Shown piece by piece: positions 53,612-64,000 of a stretch of DNA of 64,000 nt. This stretch comes from Lampris incognitus (taxonomy: Eukaryota > Chordata > Actinopteri > Lampriformes > Lampridae). Made by a program: the position numbers and the translations under genes. The stretch spans positions 54,862,013 to 54,926,012 of the forward strand of contig NC_079219.1 of assembly GCF_029633865.1 (NCBI RefSeq). The letters run 5' to 3'. Below the pieces are notes generated by a model. The model was not told the origin of the DNA, ran no database searches, and saw only the letters and a list, made by a program, of their open reading frames with translations. Each line of letters opens with the position of its first letter. Positions within the stretch are counted from its first letter, which is position 1.

Positions 53612-53949
53612 CATACGGGGAGGGCTGCAGACTACCACATGCCTCCTCCCATACATGTGGAGTCCCCAGCCGCTTCTTTTCACCTGACAGTGAGGAGTTT
53701 CACCGGGAGGACGTAGCGCGTGGGAGGATCACACTATTCCCCCCCAGCCCCTCCCCCCCCGAACATGTGTCTGACCGACCACAGGAGGCGCTATTGCAGC
53801 GACCAGGACACGTATCTACATCCGACTTCCCACTCGCAGACACGGCCAATTGTGACGCCCGAACAAGCCGGAGGTAACACAGGGATTCGAACCGGCGATA
53901 CCCGTGTTGGTAAGCAACGGAATAGACCACCATGCTACCCGGACGCCCC
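53612..53949 (-). mobile_element. SINE-A, 3' truncated
   Basis: From CATACGGGGAGGGCTGCAGA to GCTACCCGGACGCCCC; the B box is near 53884-53894. Confidence 0.88.
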
Positions 53950-54087
53950 CTATAATACTGTTGGTTGTAAATCAGGATTATCGGTGTGCTTAATGTACCA
54001 GGTGGCATTAATGCAATTATATCTACAAACATGCAGTGAACAACTATTAACACTAACAATAACATTACAACCATAAACACACAACCA

Positions 54088-54396
54088 CCCAGACAGCACC
54101 CGCATGTGGGCCACTTCAGGCAGTGATGCAGCACTGGTGGCCTTCTCTTGGCCCTGACAACATGGATGTGAGCCTGAAGTGGCCCACATGTATTAGAGCA
54201 AATATGGCCCAAATATGCCAAATCAAATATGGGCCACCTTTGGCAAATATGTGGCACATTGCTATGGCTTGGTTCTGGCCCAGATCTGGCTAACAGGAGC
54301 GGACCGCCCAAGTGCCATCATTCCACGCGGTATGTGGGCCGGATGAAAGTGTCGGGTTTGGGACGGGTCCGGGCCACAGCAGTTTTGCTATCTGGG
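54088..54396 (+). mobile_element. GGCCCA-I element with both ends, internally deleted
   Basis: Begins CCCAGACAGCACCCGCATGT and ends TTTTGCTATCTGGG. The middle GTGGGCCTTTTTTGG part is missing. Confidence 0.85.
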
Positions 54397-54652
54397 AAAT
54401 CGTTATTTCTTTTAACATTGCTGTCACCTATGTACTATATGTTTACTGCATCCTTCATTTTCATGTAGTCTTGCAACCGCATGCTGCACATCTGGTAATG
54501 GTGACCAGCCCGCAGACACCCGGCAGACAGCCGGTGGCTTCAACCATAGTGTTCCTTCTGTCGGTATCAGTCCAGAGTTTATTATAGATCAGCGGTTAAG
54601 CCTCACCAGTCAGATTCTTTCCAGGAACCCCTTAACTAAACACATAACTTTA

Positions 54653-54655
<3 letters not shown>

Positions 54656-54701
<46 letters not shown>

Positions 54702-54725
54702 GTATATATACGTATATATATATTA
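54656..54725. repeat. (TA)n microsatellite
   Basis: TA run with two CG-containing interruptions. Confidence 0.95.
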
Positions 54726-54977
54726 TTTTTTTTACCCAGAACTTCCGTATCATAAACACAACCATACACGCTTCATTACATCTGTGAACAGTTTAAATAT
54801 ATCACTTTACTGTAGCGCTTATAGCCAGTCACCACTGATACCAGCCTCAGAGGAGTGCAAAGTCTGAATATGTAAATTTAAGAAGCTCTTATCGACGATT
54901 TTTCTCACAAGATTTGATTTGATAATGAGTTAGATGATGCTCAGATAGCAGCTGCACAACTCGTTGGGCCTCATTAA

Positions 54978-55148
54978 TCCATCCATCCATCCATCCATCC
55001 ATCCATCCATTCATCCATCTGTCCATCCATTATCCGAACCACTTATCCTGCTCTCAGGGTCACGGGGATGCTGGAGCCTATCCCAGCAGTCACTGGGTGG
55101 CAGGTGGGGAGACACCCTGGACAGGCTGCCAGGCCATCACACAGGGCC

Positions 55149-55187
<39 letters not shown>

Positions 55188-55606
55188 TCACACCTAGCGA
55201 CAATTAGCACGGCCGATCCACCTGACCTTCATGTCTTTGGACTGTGGGAGGAAACCGGTGCATCCGGAGGAAACCCACGCAGACACGGGGAGAACATGCA
55301 AACTCCACACAGAGGACGACCCGGGACGACCCCCAAGGTTGGACTACCCCGGGGCTCGAACCTAGAACCTTCTTGCTGTGAATAGGGTTGCCAACTCCTT
55401 GAAATGGAAATAAGGAACAGGGGACGGGGGTTGGATGGACAGGGCGGCGCGGGCATAACAAATATAATGTGCTTTACACTATACACACATATACACACAT
55501 ATACACACACACATATATATATATATATATACTATATATAGTAAGGAGCCGGTTGGCAACCCTAGCTGTGAGGCGACCGCGCTAACCACTGCGCCACCCT
55601 GATGTT
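54978..55606 (-). mobile_element. SINE-B interrupted by a hAT MITE
   Basis: (ATCC)n tail at 54978-55010, CA run at 55152-55185, B box near 55355, then the foreign block 55383-55564, after which the head (GCTGTGAGGCGACCGCGCTA to GCGCCACC) resumes. Confidence 0.9.
55383..55564. mobile_element. 182-bp hAT-like MITE
   Basis: The ends TAGGGTTGCCAAC and GTTGGCAACCCTA are perfect 13-base inverted repeats. The flanks GCTGTGAA/GCTGTGAG form an 8-base target duplication with one mismatch. The interior contains CA and TA runs. Confidence 0.88.
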
Positions 55607-56230
55607 TGTCTCACAGACTAGTGCAGAACCTGGGTAACCCCTGAATTTCGACACCAGTCGGCTAACACTGATGTCTTTGCAAGCCTGGTGGTTGCAACAA
55701 CACGTGTTAAGGGGGAAGAATTACAAATAACCATCATGCTTTGCACGCGACTGTCAGACAATCCTCAGGGCTTAAAACCTCCACGGGTGTGTAAGAACAC
55801 AATTTGTGCGTATGAGCGATTGATGAATGAGGCCCCCTGGTGTTTCAATGGCTGACAAGTTATTCAAAGCAGTTCATGCTAAGCTAAGTAGCTGTGGAAG
55901 CTGTGGTGTTTCGTTTTGAGCGCGGTTGTCAGATGTGATTTATCACGCCTGACAGTAGGCTAGACGGGACATTAACAGCATTTACGTCTTGTCTGATCAG
56001 ATTATTCAGAGCGCCCGCGCCTTCTGCATAAAACTCTCCAAGCCCATCAGTAACTTCTCACCCCTCCAGTCAGCTGTGTGTTGACTATCGGGCACTGCCA
56101 GACCTACAAAGCTCGCAAAAGCACCAAAAAAGGAACAAATAAACAAACAGAATATCTAAACCAGCTGAGCGATATCCGAAACACAAATCCTCTGCCTCGG
56201 GCTGCTGTTTTTATGCTGTTGAAATGAAAC
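55607..56230. other. No recognised feature
   Basis: Nothing recognised. Confidence 0.4.
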
Positions 56231-56354
56231 ACATCCATTATCCAAACCGCTCATCCTGCTCTGAGGGTCACAGGGATGCTGGAGCCTATCCCAGCAGTCA
56301 CTGGGCGGCAGGCGGGGAGACACCCTGGACAGGCCGCCAGGCCATCACGGGGCC
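56231..56354 (-). mobile_element. SINE-B 3' fragment
   Basis: CATCCATTATCCAAACCGCT to GGCCGCCAGGCCATCACG. Confidence 0.85.
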
Positions 56355-56995
56355 TAGACTCAAGCCAAGGTGACTTAATCTAAAACAAGTGCAGACTGCA
56401 TAGATGCAGGACGACGATGTAGGCCTACGCTCGTACCCATCATCATGTGTATCTTGGACTAAAGCAACATATTTCCACATCCTTCGAGAGATATTTCATC
56501 GTGTGAAAGCGGGAGTATGAAGAAGGTGGGAAGGCCGCTGTGGTTGAGGTGAAAGAGGTGGAGAGGTGGGTGAGAGAGATGGGGGGGGGGGGGTGTATGA
56601 CGGGGAGGATGGGTGAGATATAGCGGAGAGGAGGGAGGGACAACAGCCTGGCAGTGTTGTTTCATGTCTTAGGTCGCTGTTTGTGTATTTGTCAGACAGT
56701 CAGGGCACAGGCTGCCTAGCATTCCTGTGTTTTTAGGCATTATACGATAGTGACAGGGACAGATAAGAGTAAGAAGGGAAGGAGCGGGGTGGAGAGGTGG
56801 TGTTGTGCTAGACTTAAAAACCAAAACATATCACCTCTCTGTGGAAATGTTAGAAAAGAGGTTATCAAAACGTCCGGAAATGTACCCCAAGACAGCCATT
56901 GTCCGATGTGTACAATTGAAATAATTTAGTTTTTCAATCCACTCGGATGAATTTGAACTTCAAAATAGACTTGACACGCCATTTAAGGTGTGTTT
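56355..56995. other. No gene; G-rich patch
   Basis: Purine-rich with a G12 run near 56580; nothing else. Confidence 0.4.
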
Positions 56996-57145
56996 GATCC
57001 ATCCATCCATCCATCTATCCATTACCCAAGCTGCCTATCCTACTCAAGGTTGCGGGATCTGGAGCCTATCCCAGCAGTCATTGGGCGGCAGGCAGGGAGA
57101 CACCCTGGACAGGCCGCCAGTCCATCACAGGGCCGACTCATTCAC
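56996..57145 (-). mobile_element. SINE-B 3' fragment
   Basis: (ATCC)n tail then GGAGCCTATCCCAGCAGTCA to CCAGTCCATCACAGGGCC. Confidence 0.85.
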
Positions 57146-57845
57146 AAACCAAGACTCTAGCATTGTAGCGAATTCAGCCAGGAACCGCCACCGCAGCTGG
57201 GAAGTGACCCTGGATCAGCCAAGGGCTAGCGCGTCTACACATCCATCACCGTTTCAATATTTTCATGCTTCGGCCCAGTGTTTCAACCAGGCTCTGTGTG
57301 GTACCTGTAAACTAGCAGTGGGAAATCCTTGTTTCTCGGTTGCTCAAACAGGCGGCCGCGGCACTTTCCTGTTCCACTGACTTCAAGCCAAACGCATGTG
57401 GAGAGCAGGACAGGTATCTGCTTCCATCTATGGAGAATTTTCTCATCTCTTCGCTCCGTACCGAAGGTCAAAATTGGTGAACTTTGATCGGCAAATTCGT
57501 ATGACGTACACACCAATGACCAATGGAGGCGTTCGACATCGCTTTCTTTTTCTCCCCAGTTGTATCTGGCCTCCTGCCCATCTTGATATCACATTCGGTG
57601 CGGGAAATGAAATAATTTCATTTGCATTAATGATAATGTGACCACCCCTTAACACACAACTGGTGCTTTAATGGTTTGAGATGCAAAATTAAACAATGGC
57701 AATGGGACACAAATGACAAATGATCCAATAGTATTCGATCATTCAGTCAATTAATCTAACAGGTTTATATATTATTCTGTGTACATAGAATCTGCACCAA
57801 AAAGAAAATGTGACAGTTTAATAAATATTTTACTTAGTTTAGATA
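57146..57845. other. No gene; tiny SINE-A-like piece at 57541-57578
   Basis: CTTTTTCTCCCCAGTTGTAT matches the SINE-A tail; the rest is unrecognised. Confidence 0.4.
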
Positions 57846-59525
57846 TTCTAGACAGAGGGACCGAGCTGGGAAGGATGTGCAGCAGGTTAGGGCGATCAAG
57901 GATAGAGGTGGAAATGTGCTGACAAGCGAGGAGAGTGTGTTGAGAAGGTGGAAGGTGTACTTTGAGGGGCCGATGAATGAAGAAAATGAGAGAGAGAGAG
58001 AAGGTTGGATGATGTGGGGATAGTGAATCAGGAAGTGCGGTGGATTAGCGAGGAGGAAGAGAGGGCAGCTCTGAAGAGGATGAAGAGTGGAAAGGCGGTT
58101 GGTCCAGATGACATAGTATCTGTGGAGGCATGGAGATGTTTAGGAGAGATGGCAGTGGGGTTTTTAACTAGAATGTTTAACACAACCTTGGAAAGGGAGA
58201 GGATGCCTGAGGAGTGGAGAAGAAACATACTGGTACCGATTTTCAAGAATAAGGGCTATGTGCAGAACTGTAGCAACTACAGAGGTATAAAGTTGATCAG
58301 CCACAGCGTGAAGATATGGGAAAGAGTAATAGAAGCTCGGTTAAGAGGAGAGGTGATGATCAGAGAGCAGCAGTATGGTTTCATGCCACGAAAGAGCACC
58401 ACAGATGTGATGTTTGCTTTGAGAATGTTGATTGAGAAGTATAGAGAAGGTCAGGAGGCCTTCTCTATACTGTGTCTCTGTGGATTTAGAGAAAGCACAC
58501 GACAGGGTGTCAAGAGAGGAGGTGTGGTATTGTATGAGGAAGTCAGGAGTGGTAGAGAAGTATGTAGGAGTGGTGCAGGATATGTATGAGGGCAGTGTGA
58601 CAATGGTGAGGTGTGCGGTTGGAATGACAGATGGGTTCAGGGTGGAGGTAGGATTACATCAAGGATCGGCTCTGAGCCCTTTCTTGTTTGCAATGGTGAT
58701 GGACAGGTTGACGGATGAGATCAGGCAGGAGTCTCCGTGGACCAGGATGTTTGCGGATCACACTGTGATCTGTAGTGAGAGTAGAGGAGAGGTTGAGGAG
58801 AGCCTGGAGAGGTGGAGGTATGCACTGGAGAGAAGAGGATTGAAAGTCAGTAGGAGCAAGACGGAATACCTATGCGTGAATGAGAGGGAGGACAGTGGAA
58901 TGGTGAGGATACAAGGAGTAGAGGTGACGAAGGCATGTAAGTTTAAATATTTGGGGTCAACTGTTCAAAGTAACAGGGAGTGCAGGCAGGGTGGAGTGGG
59001 TGGAGAAGAGTGTCAGGAGTGATGTGTGACAGAAGGGTACCAGCGAGAGTTAAAAGGAAGGTTTACAAGATGGTAGTGAGACCAGCTATGTTATATGGTT
59101 TGGAGACAGTGGCACTGATGAAAAGACAGGAGGTGGAGCTGGAGGTGGCAGAGCTGGAGATGCTAAGATTTTCATTGGGAGTGACGAAGAAGGACAGGAT
59201 TAGGAACGAGTGTCTTCGAGGGACAGCTCAGGTTGGACGGTTTGGAGACAAAGCAAGAGAGGCAAGATTGAGATGGTTTGGACATGTGTGGAGGAGAGAT
59301 GCTGGGTGTATTGGGAGAAAGATGCTGAATATGGAGCTGCCAGGGAAGAGGAGAAGAGGAAGGCCAAAGAGGAGGTTTATGGATGTGGTGAGAGAGGACA
59401 AGCAGGTGGCTGGTGTGACAGAGGAAGATGCAGAGGACAGGAAGAGATGGAAACGGATGCTCCGCTGTGGCGCCCCCTAACGGGAGCAGCCAGAATTAGT
59501 AGTAGTAGTAGTAGTAGTAGTAGAT
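57846..59525 (+). pseudogene. RTE-like LINE reverse transcriptase, degraded
   Basis: Reading 57846 onward: ALKRMKSGKAVGPDDI and NYRGIKLISHSVKIWERVIE (N-terminal RT motifs), QQYGFMPRKSTTDVMFALRM, a frameshift near 58455, VDLEKAHDRVSREEVWYCMR, GLHQGSALSPFLFAMVMDRL, then MFADHTVICSES, where the catalytic FADD has become FADH. A second frameshift near 58985 is followed by CDRRVPARVKRKVYKMVVRP, LRWFGHVWRRDAGC and RRRGRPKRRFMDVV, stop at 59480. It ends in a CGGGAGCAGCCAGAATTAGT sequence and an (AGT)n tail (59495-59523). The endonuclease domain is missing (5' truncation). The clade call rests on the style of the C-terminus and is moderate. Confidence 0.88.
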
Positions 59526-60116
59526 ATAGATGTCATTTTGAGAATTGTTTTTCTCAAATTATTTAATCAGTTCAAATATGGAGGAATAAAAAAAATCTTG
59601 GTGAACTAAAGCCTGACCACTTTACATCGTGTCAGACTACAACCGTTCACTGCGGCTGTGTTTTGCATCAATTGAGACAAAAGGCAGGCAGAGAGTTTAA
59701 TTTCTCTTAAAACTGTTTGATTTTACCCACAATATATAAGTGTGTGTGTGTGAAACGGACCATGTTTGATACTCAGCCTGGGGAAATGTCATTCGCTTAC
59801 TTACATGGGTTGTCTGACGTGGGAGGAAGATGATTTTTCATGGGGCAGAACGGGGGGCGTTTCAGGGGGGGAGCTTCATTAGTATTGGTTTCACTCAACG
59901 GTTTCAGTGTCATGTGGTCCAAAGCTGTTTCCACCCAGCCAGAGAAACATTCTGATGGGATGCTCTGTCCTGCATCAATAAATAATACGATAGAAAAGTT
60001 CTCAAAGAAACAAAAACCTCTTGAAAACCTTGAAAATCAGTCGAAGAGATCTTAAAGATTTACTGAGGTGAAGTCACGTACTCACAAAATATTGAAGTTC
60101 CAACATACCCTGTCTC

Positions 60117-60156
<40 letters not shown>

Positions 60157-60547
60157 AATGTACCTTCTCCACCAGAACATGTCCACACTTGACGCCTTCA
60201 TTCCCTAAATTGAACTTGACGAGACAGCTGATGAGAATGACATGAAGGATTTTGGGCTTTAAATTGTGCTTCATCATCTGTACTGCTCCTGAGCCCTGTG
60301 CCAGGTCTTCTCTATGTGACTGCCGCTAGAAAGACAAAGAAGTTGGGCATGAAATGGACGAAAAAGGCAAACAGTTGTGTTTTTGAGCTTTGGGATGACC
60401 AGTAGCGTGCCGCTGTAGGGTTTCAGTCAGGGGCCTTGGTAATGAACTGGAATGGATCTTGTGTTTACACAATTTACAGAATACAACACTAAAACAGGAT
60501 AACATAATTTTAATGGAATTATAAAATATATGAAGAATATGATGAGG
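59526..60547. other. No gene; (TA)n at 60119-60152
   Basis: Apart from a TA microsatellite nothing is recognised. Confidence 0.45.
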
Positions 60548-60672
60548 AGGGCCCTGTGATGGCCTGGTGGCCTATCCAGGGTGTGTCCCTGTCTGCCGCC
60601 CAATTACTGCTGGGATAGGCTCCAGCATCCTTGCGACCCTGAGAGCAGGATAAGCGGTTTGGATAACGATGA
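60548..60672 (+). mobile_element. SINE-B 3' fragment
   Basis: GGGCCCTGTGATGGCCTGGT to GGTTTGGATAACGATG. Confidence 0.85.
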
Positions 60673-60719
60673 GGAGTAGGAGGAGGAGGATGGATGTCAA
60701 GCAGTGTCCAGACACCACT

Positions 60720-60860
60720 GGAACTGAAAGAAGAACTGGAGTTGGTCCCTGGGTGCTGCAGCGGCCCACTGCTCCTATACAATAGGATGGCTTAAATGCA
60801 GAGAACAAATTCACTGTAAGAATACAATTCGTTGTAAGGGACAATAACAACATAAAGTGG
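60720..60860 (+). mobile_element. SINE-C 3' fragment
   Basis: GAACTGGAGTTGGTCCCTGG, CCTATACAATAGGATGGCTT and AATGCAGAGAACAAATTCAC. Confidence 0.85.
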
Positions 60861-60879
60861 CTTTTTCTTTCTTTCTACC

Positions 60880-61005
60880 TGCAGTCAGTTGAGACTGAAG
60901 AGGTCACTTAGATGAAACGTTTCTGTCAATAAACATGTCCAGATGAGCTGATTCAACTTTGACGTTCTTAACCTGGATTATTGAGCATGCACCAAGACAC
61001 TGATT
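60880..61005 (-). mobile_element. Penelope-type terminal fragment
   Basis: CTGAAGAGGTCACTTAGATG and ATGAGCTGATTCAACTTTGA to TTATTGAGCATGCACC: the inverse of 38094 and 61885 copies. The hammerhead-like stem II is partly deleted. Confidence 0.65.
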
Positions 61006-61114
61006 TGCTTGTGTTCACAAATTAAAACTGGCCCTTTTTATTTGATGGGTTATACTGAATTCTGTTTTACGGTGCAGCTCCTCTTTACCTCACAACAGTC
61101 ACATGGAGACGTCT

Positions 61115-61463
61115 CCAGATAGCAAAGAATCTTTGGCCCAGATATGGCCCACATCTGCAGTTATCTTACGGCCCACGTTTGGCCTTGAATGACGGCGTTG
61201 ACTCAGGGTGAGTGTGGCTGCCTCAACTCAGCCACATCTGGGCCACACCTGGCCCACATAGTATGTGCTGTAACCCAAGTCAAGCCCGGTTCATTACATT
61301 TGGGCCATGTCTGGCCCACATAACACTTGCTGTAACCCAAGTCAGACCCCGGTTTATGACATTTGGGCCACGTCTGGCCCACACAACAGTTGCCAGTGCC
61401 GTAACGGAGCCATAAGTACCAAAAGTGCCCCAGATTAGGCCCAAATGTGTCTGCTATCTGGGT
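61115..61463 (+). mobile_element. GGCCCA-II element with both ends
   Basis: Begins CCAGATAGCAAAGAATCTTT and ends GTGTCTGCTATCTGG, giving the inverted end CCAGATAGCA. Inside are ACATTTGGGCCA(T/C)GTCTGGCC repeats. Confidence 0.85.
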
Positions 61464-61472
61464 CAGCTCTGA

Positions 61473-62259
61473 GCTCAGACCCTGTTGTCACTAACCAACT
61501 GTGGCACAGGTTACAAGCAATTTCTTCACAAGACTTGCGTTGAAGCGATGGAAATGTCACCTTTCATAACAAGCACAGACTATGAAGAATCAATCCCCCT
61601 CTATATTTTTCCCTGTCATCCAGGGTCCTGGTATGAACAGCAGTTTGAACAATTCAAAGGCTTGATGGGCAAGTACTCTCCTCCCAGAATGCCCAGCGGT
61701 GATCACTATGCAGGCAGCCTCATGCGTTTTGCATTTTCCGGGGGCCTCCATGTACCTCTTTTCACACTTCTGAAGCACACATGTTGCAAGAAACGTGTGA
61801 TGAGGACACACTACCCTGGCAATGAAACGTTCATGTCAAATCTGACAAGTTTGTATCAGCTGGAACCCTTACAAGGGTGGAAAGGGTCTTTACGCATGCT
61901 CAATAATCCAGGTAAGAAAATTGAAGGTTGAATCAGTTCATCTGGACACGACCTTTCTTGACGGAGACGTCTCATCACTCATCTAAGTGACCTCTTCAGT
62001 CTCAACTGACTGCAGGTATCCCCACCTTTAGAAACAATACACTTGCATAAAGACAGAAAACAACGATAGTTTTCATATGCAAATATGGGCGCGACCCTTA
62101 ACTAGAGTTTTAATGGCCATGTGTCCCATTCACAGAGGATTAACATTCCAAGGGTGGAAAGTCTTACCCCCTTCCATTTTATTCAATGCACTGAAATATG
62201 TCTCTTCTTCTGCAGGTTCGTCCAGATTTTCTGATGGTCCCCAGAGGTTCTACAACTGA
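61473..62259 (+). pseudogene. Unrecognised open frame interrupted by a Penelope fragment
   Basis: From 61473 an open frame reads YKQFLHKTCVEAMEMSPFIT, IPLYIFPCHPGSWYEQQFEQ, HYAGSLMRFAFSGGLHVPLF and so on, with ordinary protein composition. At 61885 a 264-base insertion (flanked by CAAGGGTGGAAAG) cuts it. Removing the insertion with one duplicate restores the same frame, which runs on through QGWKVLPPSILFNALKYVSS to a stop at 62259. I do not recognise the protein. It may be an exon of a host gene, or old mobile-element coding. An alternative reading uses an acceptor-like TTCTGCAG at about 62208-62215 and continues RPDFLMVPRGSTTDTLRKTL. Confidence 0.5.
61885..62148 (+). mobile_element. Penelope-type terminal fragment with 13-bp target duplication
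   Basis: ACGCATGCTCAATAATCCAG to ATATGGGCGCGACCCTTAAC and on to AGAGGATTAACATTC. The flanks are CAAGGGTGGAAAG at 61872-61884 and 62149-62161. On the minus strand it contains CTGAAGAGGTCACTTAGATG then AGTGATGAGAC, a hammerhead-like core with GAAAC changed to GAGAC. Confidence 0.75.
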
Positions 62260-63434
62260 CACACTCCGCAAAACCTTGTTTCGATTCTTGTTTCACACTT
62301 CTACCTGTCCATGTTGGCACCAGACGCCGCAGGTGTTTCACTTCAGAGGGATTGTGTAAAAACCTTTGTATCCCCATTGTGTAGCTCGCAGTCTATAAAT
62401 GGAAGCCTTGCTATGAATAATCTCATTTGGACCAAGTGTAGGTGTTATTTCTTTGTTTAGGACTTATTTTAAGACACGTGCTAAAACTGAAATTTGTTTC
62501 TGAGCCTGTTTAAGGCAACTGTTACAAGGTGTGGTTGCTGCATGCCTTACCTGCGTAAACTCAACTGGCCTCAATGTACTTTTTATATCTATTAAAATAA
62601 TTACAGAAAATGACTTTCATGACAAAGTGAAATCCATATTCCCTTGAAAAATAGTGTTGGTATAATTTGTATGGGAATAATTCTACAGCACCCAAATTGA
62701 GGTGGAGTGATGTCCATGCTAGATTTTATAAATTGGTAATCCTGAAGGCAAGAATCATCAATCTTTAAATACAACTAAACAGGTCAACTTATTTGTAGGA
62801 TAGAGATTTTGTGGGCTCTAAAATGTCAAGGTGTGACGCGCTTGCGGCACTTGCTAGCAGTTGAGAAACTCCTTTCAGGGCTTCAGACAAAATGCATAAT
62901 GATGAAACTATGAAATGTACTCTTTAGTGTCTCCCCTGCCCGAGTTGTTCTGGGGGGAATTCCTCTCAGTTGGGTTGTGACCGTCATTAACGTGGGGGAA
63001 ATGAGTTAGCAAAACTCAAAACGCTTCAAAATTAATTCTGAGAACCAGGCAAAGATAGTGACTACAGCCACTATCTTTGCATGCCACTAATGCCCTCAAA
63101 ATGCATTTTTTTCCTCTTTTAAGAGGGATCCCTGGCATTTGGTACAATAAACAAGTTCCCATCTGTGGCTCTGACGGTCAGTTGAATTGAGTTACAGATT
63201 GGCTTGCAAAACCAGATGTTTTGGTCATATTTATTTCAAACTGAGTTGAAAAAAAAAAGACTGTGACAAACTTCGTAACAAGAGCCAAGAACAAAAATTA
63301 GGCAATGTTACTGAAATAAATTTCTCTTAAGACAATATTTACTTTAGATAATGCAACATTTGCAACAATATCAGGTTTTGCTGAGGGTTCGAACAACTGT
63401 CATTTGCACTACCATGAAGTGTACACTTTTTTCT
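62260..63434. other. No recognised feature
   Basis: AT-rich sequence of about 1.2 kb without recognised genes or repeats. Confidence 0.4.
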
Positions 63435-63703
63435 TCTTTTTTTTGTGTGTGGCATTTTCCACCTAATTTGATAGTGACAGTAGAGAGAGACAGGGTATAC
63501 AGGGCACTGATGGAAACTATAAAATCTGTTGTGGCAACCCCTGAAAAACAGGGAACAAGCCAAAAGAAGAACAAGGGTAGAGAGAGACAGGGGAGATGAT
63601 ATGCAGCAAAGGGTCCAGGCCGGATTCGAACCCAGGCTGCTGCGCTAAGGACTCAGCTTATATGTGGTAGGCGCTCTACCAGGTGAGCCACGCACGTCCG
63701 CCC
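63435..63703 (-). mobile_element. SINE-D (tRNA-derived) with nested LINE tail
   Basis: Head on the minus strand: CGTGGCTCACCTGGTAGAGC (A box) and GGGTTCGAATCCGGCC (B box, 63629-63640), then CTTTGCTGCATATCATCTCC and CTGTCTCTCTCTACTGTCAC, ending in an A-rich tail at 63430-63450. A foreign block at 63496-63577 interrupts it. Confidence 0.85.
63496..63577 (+). mobile_element. LINE 3'-end fragment inside SINE-D
   Basis: ATCTGTTGTGGCAACCCCTG then GGGAACAAGCCAAAAGAAGA resembles the 3' end of the LINE at 59460-59500. It is flanked by TAGAGAGAGACAGGG at 63481-63495 and 63578-63592. Confidence 0.75.
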
Positions 63704-64000
63704 CCTGGTTCCTTTTTTCTGGTCTTCTGTTCAACATCTCTTAGGAACAATTCTGCTCCCTGGAACATCTGACCATGGAGCCTTTGTGCCCGTGCTGCTT
63801 GTTTTGCCGATTTAAACTGGACCACAACCTCACCAATCCCATTGTCGCCATTGTCTTGCAATAAGAAGATGTTATCTTCTCTCAGTTTATATCCATGGAA
63901 AACATCTCTAATTTGAGTTTTCTGCACATGCTGGCAGATTTCTTACAAATACGCATGTTTTAGCTGCCAACTCTATATCCATGCTCAGATCATTTTGTGT
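63704..64000 (-). pseudogene. RRM RNA-binding protein fragment, frameshifted
   Basis: From the right edge the minus strand reads MDIELAAKTCVFVRNLPACA, whose VFVRNLP is the RNP2 strand of an RNA-recognition motif. In the next frame it reads IRDVFHGYKLREDNIFLLQD, GIGEVVVQFKSAKQAARAQR and LHGQMFQGAELFLRDVEQKT. The G-E-V-V-V-Q-F stretch fits RNP1. The two parts belong to one RRM of about 80 residues but differ by one base of frame near 63915. The style recalls RBM12/RBM12B-type RRMs; this is only a suggestion. The copy runs off the window at 64000, and at its C-terminal side it merges with SINE-D. Confidence 0.7.

Overview
This window is vertebrate nuclear DNA, almost certainly from a ray-finned (teleost) fish. 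The evidence is a split host gene with GT-AG introns, tRNA-derived SINEs of DANA/V-SINE style, fish-type Tc1 elements, Penelope-like retroelements and very many CA/GA microsatellites. There is no sign of bacterial or plasmid organisation. The main host gene is diacylglycerol O-acyltransferase 1 (dgat1), on the minus strand. Its start codon is at 40165 and nine consecutive coding exons can be followed down to 2276; the remaining exons, which hold the catalytic MBOAT histidine, lie beyond the left edge. The nine exons join in one frame into 296 residues. The other 37 kb of the gene span is intron, filled by repeats. Intron 4 alone is 16.4 kb. It holds a 3.5-kb inverted Penelope-like insertion, a broken intronless TRIM (RING/B-box/PRY-SPRY) copy, and many SINEs, including a 400-bp head-to-head inverted SINE pair. 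Layout from left to right: 1-554, edge of a Tc1 transposon; 2.3-14.3 kb, dgat1 exons 9 to 5 among minisatellites and purine-rich tracts; 14.3-30.7 kb, intron 4; 30.7-40.2 kb, exons 4 to 1 with nested Tc1, hAT and LINE insertions; 40.2-41.5 kb, a GC-rich promoter abutted by three tandem LINE 3' ends; 41.5-64 kb, upstream intergenic DNA. The intergenic part holds a Tc1 nested in a GGCCCA-rich terminal-inverted-repeat element, a 1.3-kb minisatellite with 36-38-bp units, a degraded LINE reverse transcriptase, an unrecognised open frame cut by a Penelope fragment, and at the right edge a frameshifted RRM-protein fragment. No intact transposon protein was found. What stands out is the nesting history: several insertions can be dated relative to each other by clear target-site duplications (TA for Tc1, 8 bp for hAT, 12-15 bp for retroelements). 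Also notable are a Penelope foldback flanked by a single 15-bp duplication, a hammerhead-like core in one of its arms, and long CA or CT tracts placed right next to several dgat1 splice sites. Repeat families are called SINE-A, -B, -C, -D, GGCCCA-I/II and repeat D here; these are labels of convenience.
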